The position numbers and the translations under genes were made by a program. From NCBI RefSeq assembly GCF_000423125.1, contig NZ_AUHJ01000010.1, positions 62,001 to 126,000 on the forward strand: a stretch of 64,000 nt of DNA, in the 5' to 3' direction. This document shows positions 1-8,930 of this stretch, in pieces. This DNA comes from Haliea salexigens DSM 19537 (GTDB lineage: Bacteria > Pseudomonadota > Gammaproteobacteria > Pseudomonadales > Halieaceae). Every line of letters starts with the position of its first letter. Position 1 is the stretch's first letter. Below the pieces are notes generated by a model that had not been told where the DNA came from, did not search any database, and was given only the letters and a program-made list of their open reading frames with translations.

Positions 1-1
1 G

Positions 2-832
2 GCGCAGATCGGCAAGGAGACCTTCCGCGTCATCCGCAGCACGGTGGATGAGGTGATCACCGCCAGCACGGATGAAATCTGCGCCGCGATCAAAGATATC
101 TTTGAAGATACCCGCGGCATTGCCGAGCCCGCGGGAGCACTGGCGCTGGCGGGCTTGAAGAAATATGTGGAAACCACCGGTGTGCGCGATCAGGACCTGC
201 TGGCCATTGTCAGCGGTGCCAACACGAATTTCGACCGCCTGCGCTATATCTCCGAGCGTACGGAAATTGGCGAACACCGTGAAGCGGTAATCAGTGTAAC
301 GATACCCGAACGCCCCGGCAGCTTCCGCACCTTCTGCAGCGCGCTTGGGCGACGCAATATCACGGAGTTCAACTATCGGTATTCCGATGCGGGAGCGGCG
401 CTGGTATTCCTCGGCCTGTCGGTGATTCCGGGTGGCAACGACCTCAGCGATTTGCTGCAGGACCTTGCGGCACAGGGCTACGCAACGGAAGACATGACCA
501 ACAACGAAATGGCCAAGCTGCATATCAGGCATATGGTGGGTGGCAGGGCGCCCGCCGATCTGGCGGACGAGGTGGTGTTTCGCGTCGAGTTTCCCGAGCG
601 CCCCGGGGCGTTGCTGAAATTTCTCTCCGGTCTCGGCCAGCGCTGGAATATCTCCCTGTTCCACTATCGCAACCACGGCGCTGCTTACGGACGCATTCTG
701 CTCGGGGTGCAGGTGCCGCGAGCCGAGCGCAAGGCGTTTCGTGACGTGTTGCAGGGTGTTGGCTACCCCTGGTGGGACGAAACCGACAATAGGGCCTATC
801 AGCTGTACCTCGGGCAGCCCCAAAAGGGGTAG
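2..832 (+). CDS. ilvA: Threonine dehydratase (threonine deaminase), 3' part only
   Basis: The frame is open from base 2, so the gene starts before the window; 276 codons plus stop are present. The enzyme deaminates L-threonine to 2-oxobutanoate, the first step of isoleucine synthesis. The visible part begins at the end of the PLP-dependent catalytic domain (AEPAGALALAGLKKY) and continues into two tandem ACT-like regulatory domains, each opening with a PERPG motif (PERPGSF near fragment residue 100, PERPGAL near 200). Two ACT-like domains are typical of biosynthetic, isoleucine-inhibited IlvA and not of the short catabolic TdcB form. The catalytic lysine lies outside the window. The identification is firm. 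Confidence 0.96.
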   Translation, partial: AQIGKETFRVIRSTVDEVITASTDEICAAIKDIFEDTRGIAEPAGALALAGLKKYVETTGVRDQDLLAIVSGANTNFDRLRYISERTEIGEHREAVISVTIPERPGSFRTFCSALGRRNITEFNYRYSDAGAALVFLGLSVIPGGNDLSDLLQDLAAQGYATEDMTNNEMAKLHIRHMVGGRAPADLADEVVFRVEFPERPGALLKFLSGLGQRWNISLFHYRNHGAAYGRILLGVQVPRAERKAFRDVLQGVGYPWWDETDNRAYQLYLGQPQKG

Positions 833-1125
833 TGGGTGGGTGCTGATCAGGAAAATCTCGATATTTCAAGGGTTTCGGGGTTCTCTTTCGAGAAATGCTG
901 AGCTACACTCCTGAATGTTTGTGAAATAGTGCCAAAAAAGGTCTTGATAAAGGCCGAAAAGAGCCGAAAAGGCCGCAAGTTTTGGCGCACGTATTTGGCA
1001 AGCAGATAACAGTGATGGCCGCCTGGGTTGTTCGGGCGCATCATCGGGGGTGCGGTGCAGTTTGTCGCCTGGTGCGAAACAAGGCATTGCCGTGGGTTGC
1101 GAGAATTGTGTGAAAGAGTGTTGCT
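833..1125. other. Intergenic stretch with no recognised gene
   Basis: This 293-base stretch after ilvA has lower GC than its flanks and contains short purine-rich near-repeats (GCCGAAAAGAGCCGAAAAGGCC around 952-973). No ORF in it has family resemblance, codon character or a convincing ribosome-binding site. The two short antisense frames across it overlap each other and look random. It may hold the 3' end of the ilvA transcript and the promoter of the 48-codon ORF that follows, but no clear -35/-10 pair was found. Confidence 0.4.
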
Positions 1126-1272
1126 GTGAAGAATAAGCCGGATTTATTCCTCGTGATCGCCGCCGCCTTCGGGTTCGGCGTGTTGATCACCATGTTGTTG
1201 CCACTATCCGCCAGTGACTCCGTTGCGTCCCCCGCATCCGAGCTGCAGGCGGGCGTTATTATCGAGAAGTGA
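1126..1272 (+). CDS. Small single-pass membrane protein, unknown
   Basis: This is a 48-codon frame starting with GTG at 1126. The product has a short Lys-rich N-terminus (MKNKPD), one hydrophobic helix at about residues 7-28 rich in Leu, Ala, Gly and Phe, and a polar tail ending VIIEK. The positive-inside pattern suggests an N-in, C-out single-pass membrane protein. Its last 14 bases overlap the 3' end of the convergent fau gene. There is no strong Shine-Dalgarno sequence (AAAGAG lies about 8 bases upstream). I do not recognise a family. The coherent membrane segment makes it more likely real than chance, but this is unproven. Confidence 0.45.
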   Translation: MKNKPDLFLVIAAAFGFGVLITMLLPLSASDSVASPASELQAGVIIEK

Positions 1273-1864
1273 GTCGCTCACGGGGTTGTTGCGAGCACGG
1301 CACGAGGCCGTTCTCGGTCAGCACCCACTGCAGGGCCACATCCCAGTGTTGCATCGCCAGGCCTCTGATTTCCTGGCAGGCGTAAGCAAGCCCCACCCGT
1401 AGCGGCCCCCCGGCATCGGCGAGGGTGCGATCGTAGAAGCCGCCCCCCATGCCCAGGCGATAGCCATCGCGCTGCCAGCCCACCAGTGGCATTACCACAA
1501 CGTCCAGTTCGGCAACGGCAATCGCGTCGGCTTGTGCCGTGGGTTCCGGGATGCCGTAGCGGTTGTTTTGCAGGGACGAGTTTTCTCGCCACTCGCGGAA
1601 GGTCAGCGTGCGGTGTTGCGTCAACACCGGCAGGTAAACCCGCTTGCCCTCGTTACGGCAGGCATCGGCCAGCGGTCGGGTGTCGAGTTCACCGTCGTTG
1701 GGCCAGTACAGGCCGATGTGATATGCAGCGCTCCAATGCGGCAGCCCGCTGATATGCTCTGCGGCGGCTAGCGCTGCGGCAGTGCGCCGCACGGGTTCGA
1801 TGGTATTGCGTTGGCCGCGAAGCTGGCGCCGCAGCGCGCTGCGGGCGTCTGAATCAGTGGGCAT
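1259..1864 (-). CDS. fau: 5-formyltetrahydrofolate cyclo-ligase
   Basis: The 201-residue product matches the ygfA/fau family. It converts 5-formyl-THF to 5,10-methenyl-THF with ATP, returning a storage or inhibitory folate to the one-carbon pool. The family signature GMGGGFYDR is at residues 138-146, preceded by YGIPEP (about 103-108) and DVVVMPLVGW (121-130). The N-terminus carries the usual basic helix. It lies directly downstream of the 6S RNA gene on the same strand, the arrangement known in E. coli, where ssrS and ygfA are co-transcribed. The ATG at 1864 gives the normal family length. Confidence 0.95.
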   Translation of the reverse strand: MPTDSDARSALRRQLRGQRNTIEPVRRTAAALAAAEHISGLPHWSAAYHIGLYWPNDGELDTRPLADACRNEGKRVYLPVLTQHRTLTFREWRENSSLQNNRYGIPEPTAQADAIAVAELDVVVMPLVGWQRDGYRLGMGGGFYDRTLADAGGPLRVGLAYACQEIRGLAMQHWDVALQWVLTENGLVPCSQQPRERLTSR

Positions 1865-1870
1865 GTGAAA

Positions 1871-2054
1871 GGTGGATTCCCGGCATGGCGTTGACAGAGT
1901 TGCCCTGAACCCGACGGTTCAAGGAGGAGGGTCCTGCACTGTATCAGGCTTTCCGGTCAGTGCCGGACATGCACACCAACAGCAACGAGGAACCTCCGGG
2001 TATAGACTTATCGGCTCGAGGACTGTCTGCCTGGCGCCTATGCCAGGGATCCAG
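1871..2054 (-). ncRNA. ssrS: 6S RNA
   Basis: The minus-strand sequence between zapA and fau carries the conserved parts of 6S RNA, the RNA that binds the sigma70 RNA polymerase holoenzyme in stationary phase. CCTCGAGCCGATA and the following TATACC match the left arm of the central bubble. GTTGGTGTGCATGT matches the E. coli stretch before the apical part. CCTTGAACC...GGGTTCAGGG matches the right-side hairpin. The ends pair with each other (GGATCCCTGGCAT with ATGCCGGGAATCC) to form the closing stem. A TATACT -10 element at 2060-2065 fits a start near 2053. The length of about 184 is normal. The ends are estimates within a few bases. Confidence 0.92.
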
Positions 2055-2093
2055 CGAACAGTATACACGACTTGCAGGCCGGCCTGGGGGCAG

Positions 2094-2417
2094 TCAGCTG
2101 ATTTCCAGCTGCCGCAACTGGTACAGCGCCTCGTCAACCTTGCGTTGCAGGCTGGCAACCGCGGTGTTGTCCACGTCCTCGCTGACCGCGGGCGCTGCAC
2201 CCTGGCCGGAGGCCTTGAGCAGTTCATGGCTGATGTTGAGTGCCGCCATCACTGCAATACGCTCCAGGCCAATCACCTTGCCGGTGTCGCGGATGGCGCG
2301 CATCTGCTTGTCGAGGTAGCGCGCGGAGATAATCAGCTCGGCCTGCTGGTCCTCGGGGCAGGCCACCTGGTATTCCTTGTCCAGAATATGCACCGAAACG
2401 GTGTTGACCGTACTCAC
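2094..2417 (-). CDS. zapA: Cell division protein ZapA
   Basis: This 107-residue protein has the ZapA pattern. The N-terminal sheet-helix domain begins with VSVHILDKEYQVACPEDQ, followed by LIISARYLDKQMRAIRDTG and a long C-terminal coiled coil (LQRKVDEALYQLRQLEI). ZapA binds FtsZ, crosslinks protofilaments and stabilises the Z ring. The gene overlaps the 3' end of the zapB-like gene by 4 bases, so the two are translationally coupled. 6S RNA and fau follow on the same strand, the usual gammaproteobacterial order. Confidence 0.95.
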   Translation of the reverse strand: MSTVNTVSVHILDKEYQVACPEDQQAELIISARYLDKQMRAIRDTGKVIGLERIAVMAALNISHELLKASGQGAAPAVSEDVDNTAVASLQRKVDEALYQLRQLEIS

Positions 2418-2623
2418 TGGCGTTGCTCCATAGACCGCAGGCGCGCGATCATCGCTTCGACTTTATTGCGCGCCAGATCGTTCTTGCTGATGAGGTCCTG
2501 ACGCTCCAGGCGCCAGCCATCATTTTCGCGTTTCAGGCGCTGGTTTTCGCGGTTGAGATCCCGGCACAGGGCGATCAACTCGTCAATTCTGGTCTCCAGA
2601 GTCTGGAGTTGGGTATCTGCCAT
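2414..2623 (-). CDS. ZapB-like coiled-coil protein (TIGR02449 type)
   Basis: This 69-residue protein is almost entirely coiled coil, with regular heptads from residue 4 onward and runs such as NRENQRLKRENDGWRLERQDL. It fits the small TIGR02449 family found directly upstream of zapA in many gammaproteobacteria. The family is thought to be a cell-division accessory protein comparable to ZapB, but its biochemical role is less certain than ZapA's. It is the first gene of the zapB-like/zapA unit and has a consensus-like promoter just upstream on the minus strand (2658-2686). Confidence 0.88.
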   Translation of the reverse strand: MADTQLQTLETRIDELIALCRDLNRENQRLKRENDGWRLERQDLISKNDLARNKVEAMIARLRSMEQRQ

Positions 2624-2657
2624 GACGTGCTACTTGGGCTGTCTGGATATAGGGCTT

Positions 2658-2686
2658 ACTATAGAGCTGGCTGTGAGACAGGTCAA
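2658..2686 (-). promoter_or_regulatory. Sigma70-type promoter of the zapB-like/zapA unit
   Basis: On the minus strand TTGACC (2681-2686) and TATAGT (2658-2663) are separated by exactly 17 bases. This is close to the sigma70 consensus and gives a start near 2651, about 28 bases before the zapB-like ATG at 2623. Confidence 0.75.
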
Positions 2687-2795
2687 CGCAGCAAAAGTTT
2701 TTAGATTTCAATGGCCTGCCGACCCTTTCGCAGTATCCGGTAGAGGTGCAGGGCTGGTTTTTGCCAAAAAGTGGCCGCAACAGGGAGTAACTTGG

Positions 2796-3407
2796 ATGTT
2801 CGACAGGCTGCCCGGTGACACCGGGCTGTTTGACTTCGATGACGTTGCCGACCAGCTTCTGGAGCAGGGTGTCAGCCTGTCCCCGGCGGAAGTGCACGGT
2901 TGTCTGGTGGGCCTGCTGGCGGCCGGTCACGACCCCGAGCCGGGCGCTGGGCTCAACGCCCTCAACCAGGCGCTGGACCTGGACCTGCACGGCGCTCTGG
3001 CAGATGAAGTGATGCAGCTTTACGCGCACTGCAATGCCGCGCTGGTGGACGACGTATTTGATTTTTCCCCCCTGTTGCCTGACGAAAGCCACGAGCTGGC
3101 GGTGCGCACGTCATCGCTCGCCGACTGGTGTCGAGGTTTCCTCACCGGCTTTGCGCGCACGGTGGCTGCCAGTGGCACCGGAGGCGAAACCCTGCCGGGC
3201 GACAGTACGGAGATTCTGCGCGACTTCGCGGCCATGGCCCAGGCCAGTGCCGACGAGCATGATGAGGACGACGACGAGGCGGAAGAGGCCTATTTCGCGC
3301 TGGTGGAGTACCTGCGCGTGGCTGCGGTGAATGTTTTTCTCGACACGCGCGGGCGGCAGGACGACCGCGAGCGCTCGCTCAAGGGCAAGCCGGATGCGTT
3401 ACATTAA
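2796..3407 (+). CDS. ygfB: UPF0149 (YgfB family) protein
   Basis: The 203-residue product starts MFDRLPGD at 2796, preceded by AGGGAG about nine bases upstream. The open frame extends further 5' but without family resemblance. It is an acidic, soluble, all-helical protein with the UPF0149 features SPAEVHGCLVGLLAAG (about residues 29-44), WCRGFLTGF in the middle, and a C-terminal acidic run (DEHDEDDDEAEEAYFALVEYLRVA). The family has no enzymatic assignment; in Pseudomonas a YgfB protein has been linked to regulation of ampDh3. It precedes pepP and the two ubi hydroxylases, the usual order in this class. Confidence 0.93.
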   Translation: MFDRLPGDTGLFDFDDVADQLLEQGVSLSPAEVHGCLVGLLAAGHDPEPGAGLNALNQALDLDLHGALADEVMQLYAHCNAALVDDVFDFSPLLPDESHELAVRTSSLADWCRGFLTGFARTVAASGTGGETLPGDSTEILRDFAAMAQASADEHDEDDDEAEEAYFALVEYLRVAAVNVFLDTRGRQDDRERSLKGKPDALH

Positions 3408-3443
3408 ACGCCCGAGTGTGGGTAAACGGCGAGGGCGGTTGAC

Positions 3444-4766
3444 GTGAAGATCAGCCGACAGGAGTTCGCGCGCCGCCGCCAGCGCCTGATGGCGTTGATG
3501 GAGCCGAACAGCATTGCCATCATTCCCGCGGCCCGCGAGCAGTTGCGCAGCCGCGATACGGAATACCCCTTCCGCCAGGACAGCGATTTCCACTACCTCT
3601 GTGGTTTCCCGGAACCGGACGCCGTGCTGGTGTTGATTCCCGGTCGCGGGCACGGTGAATACGTGCTGTTCTGCCGTGAGCGGGACCCGGCGCTGGAGCT
3701 GTGGCACGGTTACCGCGCCGGCCCCGAGGGCGCCTGCAGTGACTACGGCGCGGACGACGCGTTCCCGATCGGTGATATCGACGACATCCTGCCCGGGCTG
3801 ATCGAGGGGCGCGACCGCGTCTATTACTCCATGGGGCGCAGTGCAGACTTCGACCGCCGCATCATGGCCTGGGTCAATCTCATTCGCAGCAAGGAAGCCA
3901 GCGGTTCGGTGCCCCCCGGCGAATTTACCGACCTCGACCATATGCTGCACGACCTGCGCCTGAAAAAAAGCGCCGCGGAACTGCGCCTGCTCGCGCACGC
4001 CGGCGAAATCACCGCCCGGGCACACAGTCGCGCCATGCGCAGCGCCGCACCCGGTGTTTTCGAATACCAGCTGGAGGCGGAACTGCTGCATGAATTCGCC
4101 CAGGGTGGCGCGCGCTTTCCCGCCTACCCCTCCATTGTGGGTAGCGGCCCCAACAGCTGCATATTGCACTACACCCAGAATGCGCGCGCCATGCGCAAAG
4201 GGGAGCTGGTGCTGATTGACGCGGGCTGTGAATACCAGGGCTACGCGGCGGATGTCACCCGCACGTTCCCGGTGGATGGGCAGTTTTCACGTCAGCAACG
4301 GGCGATCTACAGTATCGTGCTGGAGGCCCAGCAGGCGGCCATCGCTGCGGTGCGCCCCGGCAATCACTGGAATGCCCCCCACGAGGCCACGGTGGAGGTG
4401 ATTACCCGCGGCCTGCGTGACCTGGGCTTGCTCAGCGGTGAGGTGGCCGACCTGGTTGCCGAGGGGGCCTATCGTCCGTTCTATATGCACCGCGCCGGGC
4501 ACTGGTTGGGCCTGGATGTGCACGATGTCGGCGATTATCGCGTGGCGGGCACCTGGCGCCAGCTGGAGCCGGGCATGGTGCTGACAGTGGAGCCGGGCAT
4601 CTACATCGCGCCCGACAACACCGATGTTGCGCCGCGCTGGCGCGGAATTGGCATACGCATCGAAGACGATGTTGTGGTCACCGAGGAGGGTTGCGAGGTG
4701 CTGACCGCGCAGGTGCCGCGGGACCCGGATGAGATCGAGGCCCTGATGGCGGTGGCGCGCGGATGA
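3444..4766 (+). CDS. pepP: Xaa-Pro aminopeptidase P
   Basis: This 440-residue enzyme removes N-terminal residues that precede proline. The N-terminal aminopeptidase-P domain begins ISRQEFARRRQRLMALM. The C-terminal pita-bread metallopeptidase fold carries the dinuclear metal ligands: two Asp in IDAGCEYQGYAADVTRTF (about residues 258 and 269), His in HRAGHWLGLDVHD (about 350), Glu in TVEPGIYI (about 382) and Glu in GIGIRIEDD (about 405). The start is GTG at 3444, giving the standard family length. Its stop overlaps the ubiH start by 4 bases, so pepP, ubiH and ubiI form one translationally coupled run. Confidence 0.96.
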   Translation: MKISRQEFARRRQRLMALMEPNSIAIIPAAREQLRSRDTEYPFRQDSDFHYLCGFPEPDAVLVLIPGRGHGEYVLFCRERDPALELWHGYRAGPEGACSDYGADDAFPIGDIDDILPGLIEGRDRVYYSMGRSADFDRRIMAWVNLIRSKEASGSVPPGEFTDLDHMLHDLRLKKSAAELRLLAHAGEITARAHSRAMRSAAPGVFEYQLEAELLHEFAQGGARFPAYPSIVGSGPNSCILHYTQNARAMRKGELVLIDAGCEYQGYAADVTRTFPVDGQFSRQQRAIYSIVLEAQQAAIAAVRPGNHWNAPHEATVEVITRGLRDLGLLSGEVADLVAEGAYRPFYMHRAGHWLGLDVHDVGDYRVAGTWRQLEPGMVLTVEPGIYIAPDNTDVAPRWRGIGIRIEDDVVVTEEGCEVLTAQVPRDPDEIEALMAVARG

Positions 4767-6004
4767 GCGAGCGCGATGTGGTCATCGCCGGTGGCGGTAT
4801 GGTCGGTATCAGCCTGGCACTTGCTCTGGCGCGTCGGCTACCCGAGCAGGTTCGGATTACTCTGGTAGAGGGGTTCACACTGCCCCCTGCCGCGGCAGCG
4901 GCCCCCGATTATCACCCCGCATTCGACGCGCGCTCCACAGCGCTGAGCTACAGTTCCGAGCAGATCTACCGGGCGCTCGGGCTGTGGCCACTGCTGCAGC
5001 GCTGGCTGTGCCCGATTGAAACCATCCACGTCTCCAGTCGCGGCCATTTTGGCAGCAGCGTCCTGCGTGCGGTGGATTACGACTGGGACGCTCTGGGCCA
5101 TGTGGTGGAAAATGCCTGGCTGGGGCAGGCGCTGTTGCATGCCCTGCGGGCCGAGAATCGCGTAGAGCTGCTCAATCCCGCACGGGTGGTAGACGCCAAA
5201 CCCGGCCGGGAGGGGGTAACCCTGTCTCTGGATGGCGACGGCCCCGCGGCGTTGACCACGGCGTTGCTGGTGGTTGCCGATGGCGCGGATTCGGGCCTGC
5301 GTCAGCGACTTGGCGTTGCCGCGACAGAAAAGCCCTATCGCCAGCACGCACTCATTTGCAATGTGGCCACCGCCGAGCCCCACGCCGGCTGTGCGTTCGA
5401 GCGCTTTACCGACGAAGGGCCACTGGCATTGCTGCCGCTGTTGCCGGCCGCCGGTGCCCGGCACCGCAGCGCGTTGGTATGGACCTTGCCGCCGCAGCGC
5501 GCTGCGCAGCTGCTGGAGTGCCCGCAGGAGGACTTTCTGGCTGCCCTGCAGCAGCGCTTCGGCTACCGGCTCGGGCGCCTGCAGCAGGTGGGAGCTCGCC
5601 ACGCCTACCCGCTTGCCCTGCGCCACTGCGACGAGCAGGTGCGTGCGGGCATTGCGGTGATGGGCAATGCGGCGCACGCGCTGCACCCGGTGGCCGGGCA
5701 GGGCTTCAATCTGGCTTTGCGCGATATCTGGGCCCTGTGTGAGGTGCTTGCGGAAGGCCTGGCTCAGGGTCATGCCCCTGGGTCGCTCGCGGTTTTACAG
5801 CGCTACCGGGCGCGGCAGCAGGGCGACCAGCGCCGCACCATGGCATTCAGCGACCGGCTGCCCGCACTGTTCATGCACAGCGATCCGCTGCTGGCGCTGG
5901 CGCGTGATCTCGCCCTGTCAGGGCTCGACTGGGTGGCCCCATTGAAGCGTGCTTTCGTTGCGCAAGCCGCGGGCATGCAGGCACTGGAGGCCGTTCATGA
6001 CTGA
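4763..6004 (+). CDS. ubiH: 2-octaprenyl-6-methoxyphenol hydroxylase
   Basis: This 413-residue FAD-dependent aromatic hydroxylase works in aerobic ubiquinone synthesis. The Rossmann FAD motif IAGGGMVGISLALALA is at residues 8-23. The second FAD region is VADGADSGLRQ near 174. The third is GNAAHALHPVAGQGFNLALRD near 300, where the GQGFNLALRD ending is characteristic of the UbiH/UbiF/VisC group. Assignment to UbiH (C4 hydroxylation) rests on its place immediately after pepP and before a second paralogue, the usual ubiH-ubiI order. The ATG overlaps the pepP stop by 4 bases. Confidence 0.92.
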   Translation: MSERDVVIAGGGMVGISLALALARRLPEQVRITLVEGFTLPPAAAAAPDYHPAFDARSTALSYSSEQIYRALGLWPLLQRWLCPIETIHVSSRGHFGSSVLRAVDYDWDALGHVVENAWLGQALLHALRAENRVELLNPARVVDAKPGREGVTLSLDGDGPAALTTALLVVADGADSGLRQRLGVAATEKPYRQHALICNVATAEPHAGCAFERFTDEGPLALLPLLPAAGARHRSALVWTLPPQRAAQLLECPQEDFLAALQQRFGYRLGRLQQVGARHAYPLALRHCDEQVRAGIAVMGNAAHALHPVAGQGFNLALRDIWALCEVLAEGLAQGHAPGSLAVLQRYRARQQGDQRRTMAFSDRLPALFMHSDPLLALARDLALSGLDWVAPLKRAFVAQAAGMQALEAVHD

Positions 6005-7232
6005 GTTGCCACCCTGTGATGTGGCGATCGTCGGCGCGGGGATCGCGGGCACTGCGCTGGCGCTGGCGCTGTCTGGCCACGGGCTGCGCATCGTGCTGAT
6101 TGAGGCGCAGGGCACCGAGCGCACCGCGCTGCCGGCGGCACTCTCCCTGGAGAGCTTCGATCCGCGCGTGGTCGCGCTCAACCCGCGCTCGCGGGGTGTG
6201 CTGCAGGGGCTGGATGCCTGGCAGGCGGTTGCCGACTACCGGCTGTGTGCGTACCGGCACATGACGGTGTGGGATGCCGAAGGCACCGGCGCCATTGATT
6301 TCGACAGCGCGGACGTGAATGTGGAGGCGCTCGGTTATATTGTGGAAAACCGGGCGCTGGTCGCGGCACTGCTGCAGCGGCTGGCGGCCTGTGCCGATGT
6401 TCGGGTGCTGGCGCCGGAGTCCCTGGCGGGCTGTGAGCGCGGCGCGGAGGGCAGCATGGCGCTCACGCTCGCCTCCGGCGCGCGCCTGCGCTGTGGGCTG
6501 GTGGCAGCCGCGGATGGTGCGCTCTCCCGGGTGCGCGAGTTGCTCGCCTTCCGTACGCGGGAATGGGACTATGGGCATCACGCCATTGTTGCCACAGTGC
6601 AAGTGGAGCACCCTCACCAGGCAACGGCCTGGCAGCGCTTTCTGCCCAGCGGTCCGCTGGCGTTTCTGCCCTTGCCGTCGAGTGCGTCCGCGCACTATTG
6701 TTCGATTGTCTGGTCGTTGCAGTCCGCGCGTGTCGAGGGCGTGCAGGCGCTGGACGAGGCCGCATTCTGTGCCGCGCTGGAGCGGGCCTTTGAAGGTCGC
6801 CTGGGGCGGGTCCAGGCCTGTTCCCGGCGCTACGCTTTTCCGCTGCGTCAGCGCCATGCAGTCGATTACATACAGCCGGGCGCGGTGCTGGTTGCCGATG
6901 CCGCGCACACCATCCATCCGCTGGCGGGACAGGGCATCAACCTGGGTCTGCAGGACGTTGCGGTGCTGGCGGAAGAGCTGCTGCGCGCGGCGGAGCGGGG
7001 CGAGTCGCTGGGCAGCGTGGAGGTACTGCGCCGCTATCAGCGCCGGCGCAAGGGCGAAAACCTGGCCATGATGGCGGCCATGGATGGCTTCAAGCGACTG
7101 TTCGAGCAACCCGCACTGCCGCTGCGCTGGCTGCGCAATGCCGGCCTGCGCGGCGTTGATCGCGCCGGCCCGCTGAAGCACCAGCTGATGCGCCAGGCGA
7201 TGGGTCTCGGCACCGCCAAAGCGGTGCAATAG
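5997..7232 (+). CDS. ubiI: FAD-dependent ubiquinone hydroxylase (UbiI/VisC type)
   Basis: This 411-residue paralogue of the preceding gene starts at the ATG at 5997, overlapping the ubiH stop by 8 bases. The open frame extends upstream, but the family start [18 protein letters not shown] fits this ATG. FAD motifs are [14 protein letters not shown] (about 12-25), [11 protein letters not shown] and [21 protein letters not shown] (about residue 300). Second-position genes of this pair are normally UbiI (C5 hydroxylase, formerly VisC). UbiF or a broad-specificity UbiM-like enzyme cannot be excluded without a phylogeny. Confidence 0.87.
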   Translation: MTELPPCDVAIVGAGIAGTALALALSGHGLRIVLIEAQGTERTALPAALSLESFDPRVVALNPRSRGVLQGLDAWQAVADYRLCAYRHMTVWDAEGTGAIDFDSADVNVEALGYIVENRALVAALLQRLAACADVRVLAPESLAGCERGAEGSMALTLASGARLRCGLVAAADGALSRVRELLAFRTREWDYGHHAIVATVQVEHPHQATAWQRFLPSGPLAFLPLPSSASAHYCSIVWSLQSARVEGVQALDEAAFCAALERAFEGRLGRVQACSRRYAFPLRQRHAVDYIQPGAVLVADAAHTIHPLAGQGINLGLQDVAVLAEELLRAAERGESLGSVEVLRRYQRRRKGENLAMMAAMDGFKRLFEQPALPLRWLRNAGLRGVDRAGPLKHQLMRQAMGLGTAKAVQ

Positions 7233-7344
7233 CCCCGCGCCGCGCATCCCGTGCGCAGCGCAACACATTGTTTTTCGGAAGCCTCCCGGTAGAATGCGCG
7301 TTTCCCCGTCGGCCGTCGCCGATCACTGTACGAGAGGATGCACC

Positions 7345-7734
7345 ATGAGCATGACCCCGAGTGAACTGAAGTACGCGAGCAGCCATGAGTGGGCGCGCCT
7401 GGAAGAAGATGGCACCGTCACCATCGGTATCAGTGACCACGCACAGGAAGCGCTGGGCGATGTAGTGTTTGTCGAGGTGCCAGGCGTTGGCGATCGCCTT
7501 GCCGCTGGCGATGAAGCCGGTGTGGTGGAGTCAGTCAAGGCCGCGTCCGACATTTATGCGCCGATCAGTGGCGAAGTCATCGCCGTCAATGAAGCCCTGG
7601 AAGATGAGCCGGAAACGGTGAATGCCGACCCCTACAACGACGGCTGGTTTTTCCGCCTGCAACCGGACGACACCAGCGAGTTGGAGAAGTTGCTGAGCGC
7701 CGAGGACTACGCCAACCACTGTGCCGACGAGTGA
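7345..7734 (+). CDS. gcvH: Glycine cleavage system H protein
   Basis: The 129-residue product carries the lipoyl arm that shuttles the aminomethyl group between the P, T and L proteins of glycine cleavage. The lipoylation lysine is in [14 protein letters not shown] (about residue 65). Other family landmarks are [17 protein letters not shown] at the N-terminus, EVNAD-like [13 protein letters not shown], and an acidic C-terminus. ATG 7345 is chosen over an upstream in-frame start because GAGAGG lies just before it and [16 protein letters not shown] matches family N-termini. No gcvT or gcvP is nearby. Its stop overlaps the GTG of rlmI by 4 bases. Confidence 0.96.
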   Translation: MSMTPSELKYASSHEWARLEEDGTVTIGISDHAQEALGDVVFVEVPGVGDRLAAGDEAGVVESVKAASDIYAPISGEVIAVNEALEDEPETVNADPYNDGWFFRLQPDDTSELEKLLSAEDYANHCADE

Positions 7735-8930
7735 GCGCTGACCTGTTCCTGCGGGCGGGCGCTGACCGGCGCCTGGCTGCGGGACACCTCTGGGTATTCT
7801 CCAACGAAGTCGACGTACAGCGCAGCCCGCTGCAATCCTTTGCTGCCGGCGATGTGGTTCAGGTGCGCCGGGCAGATGGTGCCCTGCTCGGTTCCGCCTA
7901 CATGGAGCCGCAGTCGCTGATTTGTGCTCGCGTGTATGCGCACGGCCTGGAGCAGAGCCTTTCGGCCGACTGGCTTGCGCCGCTGGTGGCGAGAGCCCTG
8001 GCCAGCCGCGAGGCGCTGTTGCCGGGGCAATGCTATCGACTGGTTTACGGTGATAGCGATGGCATTCCCGGCCTTGTGGTTGACCGTTTTGGCGCATACC
8101 TGGTCATGCAGTTCCACAATGCGGGCATTGAGCAACACGAGTCTGCCGTGATCGAGGCTTTGCGGCGTGTGCTGAACCCCGCCGGTATTCTGTTGCGGGC
8201 GGACAGCCGCAGCCGCCGCGAGCAGGGGCTGGTCGAACGGGTGGAGGTGGTGTTCGGCGAGGTGCCGGAGGTGGTGAGCCTGCAGGAGAATGGCGTGGCG
8301 TTCGCGGCGCCGGTATTGCAGGGGCAGAAAACGGGCTGGTTCTATGACCATCGTATGGCCCGTGCGCGGCTGCGTGACTACGCACCGGGCCAGCGTGTGC
8401 TGGATGTGTACAGCTATATCGGCGGCTGGGGTATTCAGGCGGCTGCCAGTGGCGCCAGCGCGGTGCTCTGTGTGGACAGTTCGGCAACGGCGCTGGCAGG
8501 GGTTGCCGCCAATGCGCGCCTGAACGGGCTGGAGGAACAGGTTGCGGTACGTCAGGGGCAGGCGGCGGAGGTGTTGCAGGCCTTGCGCAGCGAAGGGCAG
8601 CAGTTTGACCTGGTGATTGTCGACCCACCGGCCTTCATCCAGCGTCGCAAGGACATCAAGAAAGGCATCAAGGCCTACCAACGCATCAACGAACTCGGCC
8701 TGGCGCTGCTCAGCCCCGGTGGGGTGCTGGTTTCCGCGTCCTGTTCCATGCATCTTTCACGCGCGGATCTGGTGCTTGCCGTGCAGGGCGCGGCTCGTCG
8801 CAGCGGCTGTGAATTGCGCGTGCTGGAACAGGGCGGGCAGGGGCCGGATCACCCGGTTCACCCACTCATCCCCGAAACCGATTACTTGAAATCGGTATTT
8901 TCCCGGCGGCTTACGCCCGCAGGGAAATAA
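7731..8930 (+). CDS. rlmI: 23S rRNA m5C1962 methyltransferase
   Basis: This 399-residue SAM-dependent methyltransferase of the RlmI/YccW family methylates 23S rRNA. An N-terminal PUA-like RNA-binding domain covers about residues 1-75 ([16 protein letters not shown]). A central domain with [17 protein letters not shown] follows. The Rossmann methyltransferase contains [16 protein letters not shown] (motif I, about 223), [16 protein letters not shown] (motif IV) and SCSMHLS near 340, with the catalytic cysteine. GTG start at 7731 overlaps gcvH. The last 20 bases overlap the convergent HAD gene. Confidence 0.93.
   Translation: MSADLFLRAGADRRLAAGHLWVFSNEVDVQRSPLQSFAAGDVVQVRRADGALLGSAYMEPQSLICARVYAHGLEQSLSADWLAPLVARALASREALLPGQCYRLVYGDSDGIPGLVVDRFGAYLVMQFHNAGIEQHESAVIEALRRVLNPAGILLRADSRSRREQGLVERVEVVFGEVPEVVSLQENGVAFAAPVLQGQKTGWFYDHRMARARLRDYAPGQRVLDVYSYIGGWGIQAAASGASAVLCVDSSATALAGVAANARLNGLEEQVAVRQGQAAEVLQALRSEGQQFDLVIVDPPAFIQRRKDIKKGIKAYQRINELGLALLSPGGVLVSASCSMHLSRADLVLAVQGAARRSGCELRVLEQGGQGPDHPVHPLIPETDYLKSVFSRRLTPAGK

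Noticed and set aside
5871-7268. 465-codon minus-strand frame opposite ubiI
   Set aside because: It lies wholly opposite a gene with clear FAD motifs; its protein is Gln/His/Arg-rich with no domain, a GC-rich antisense shadow.
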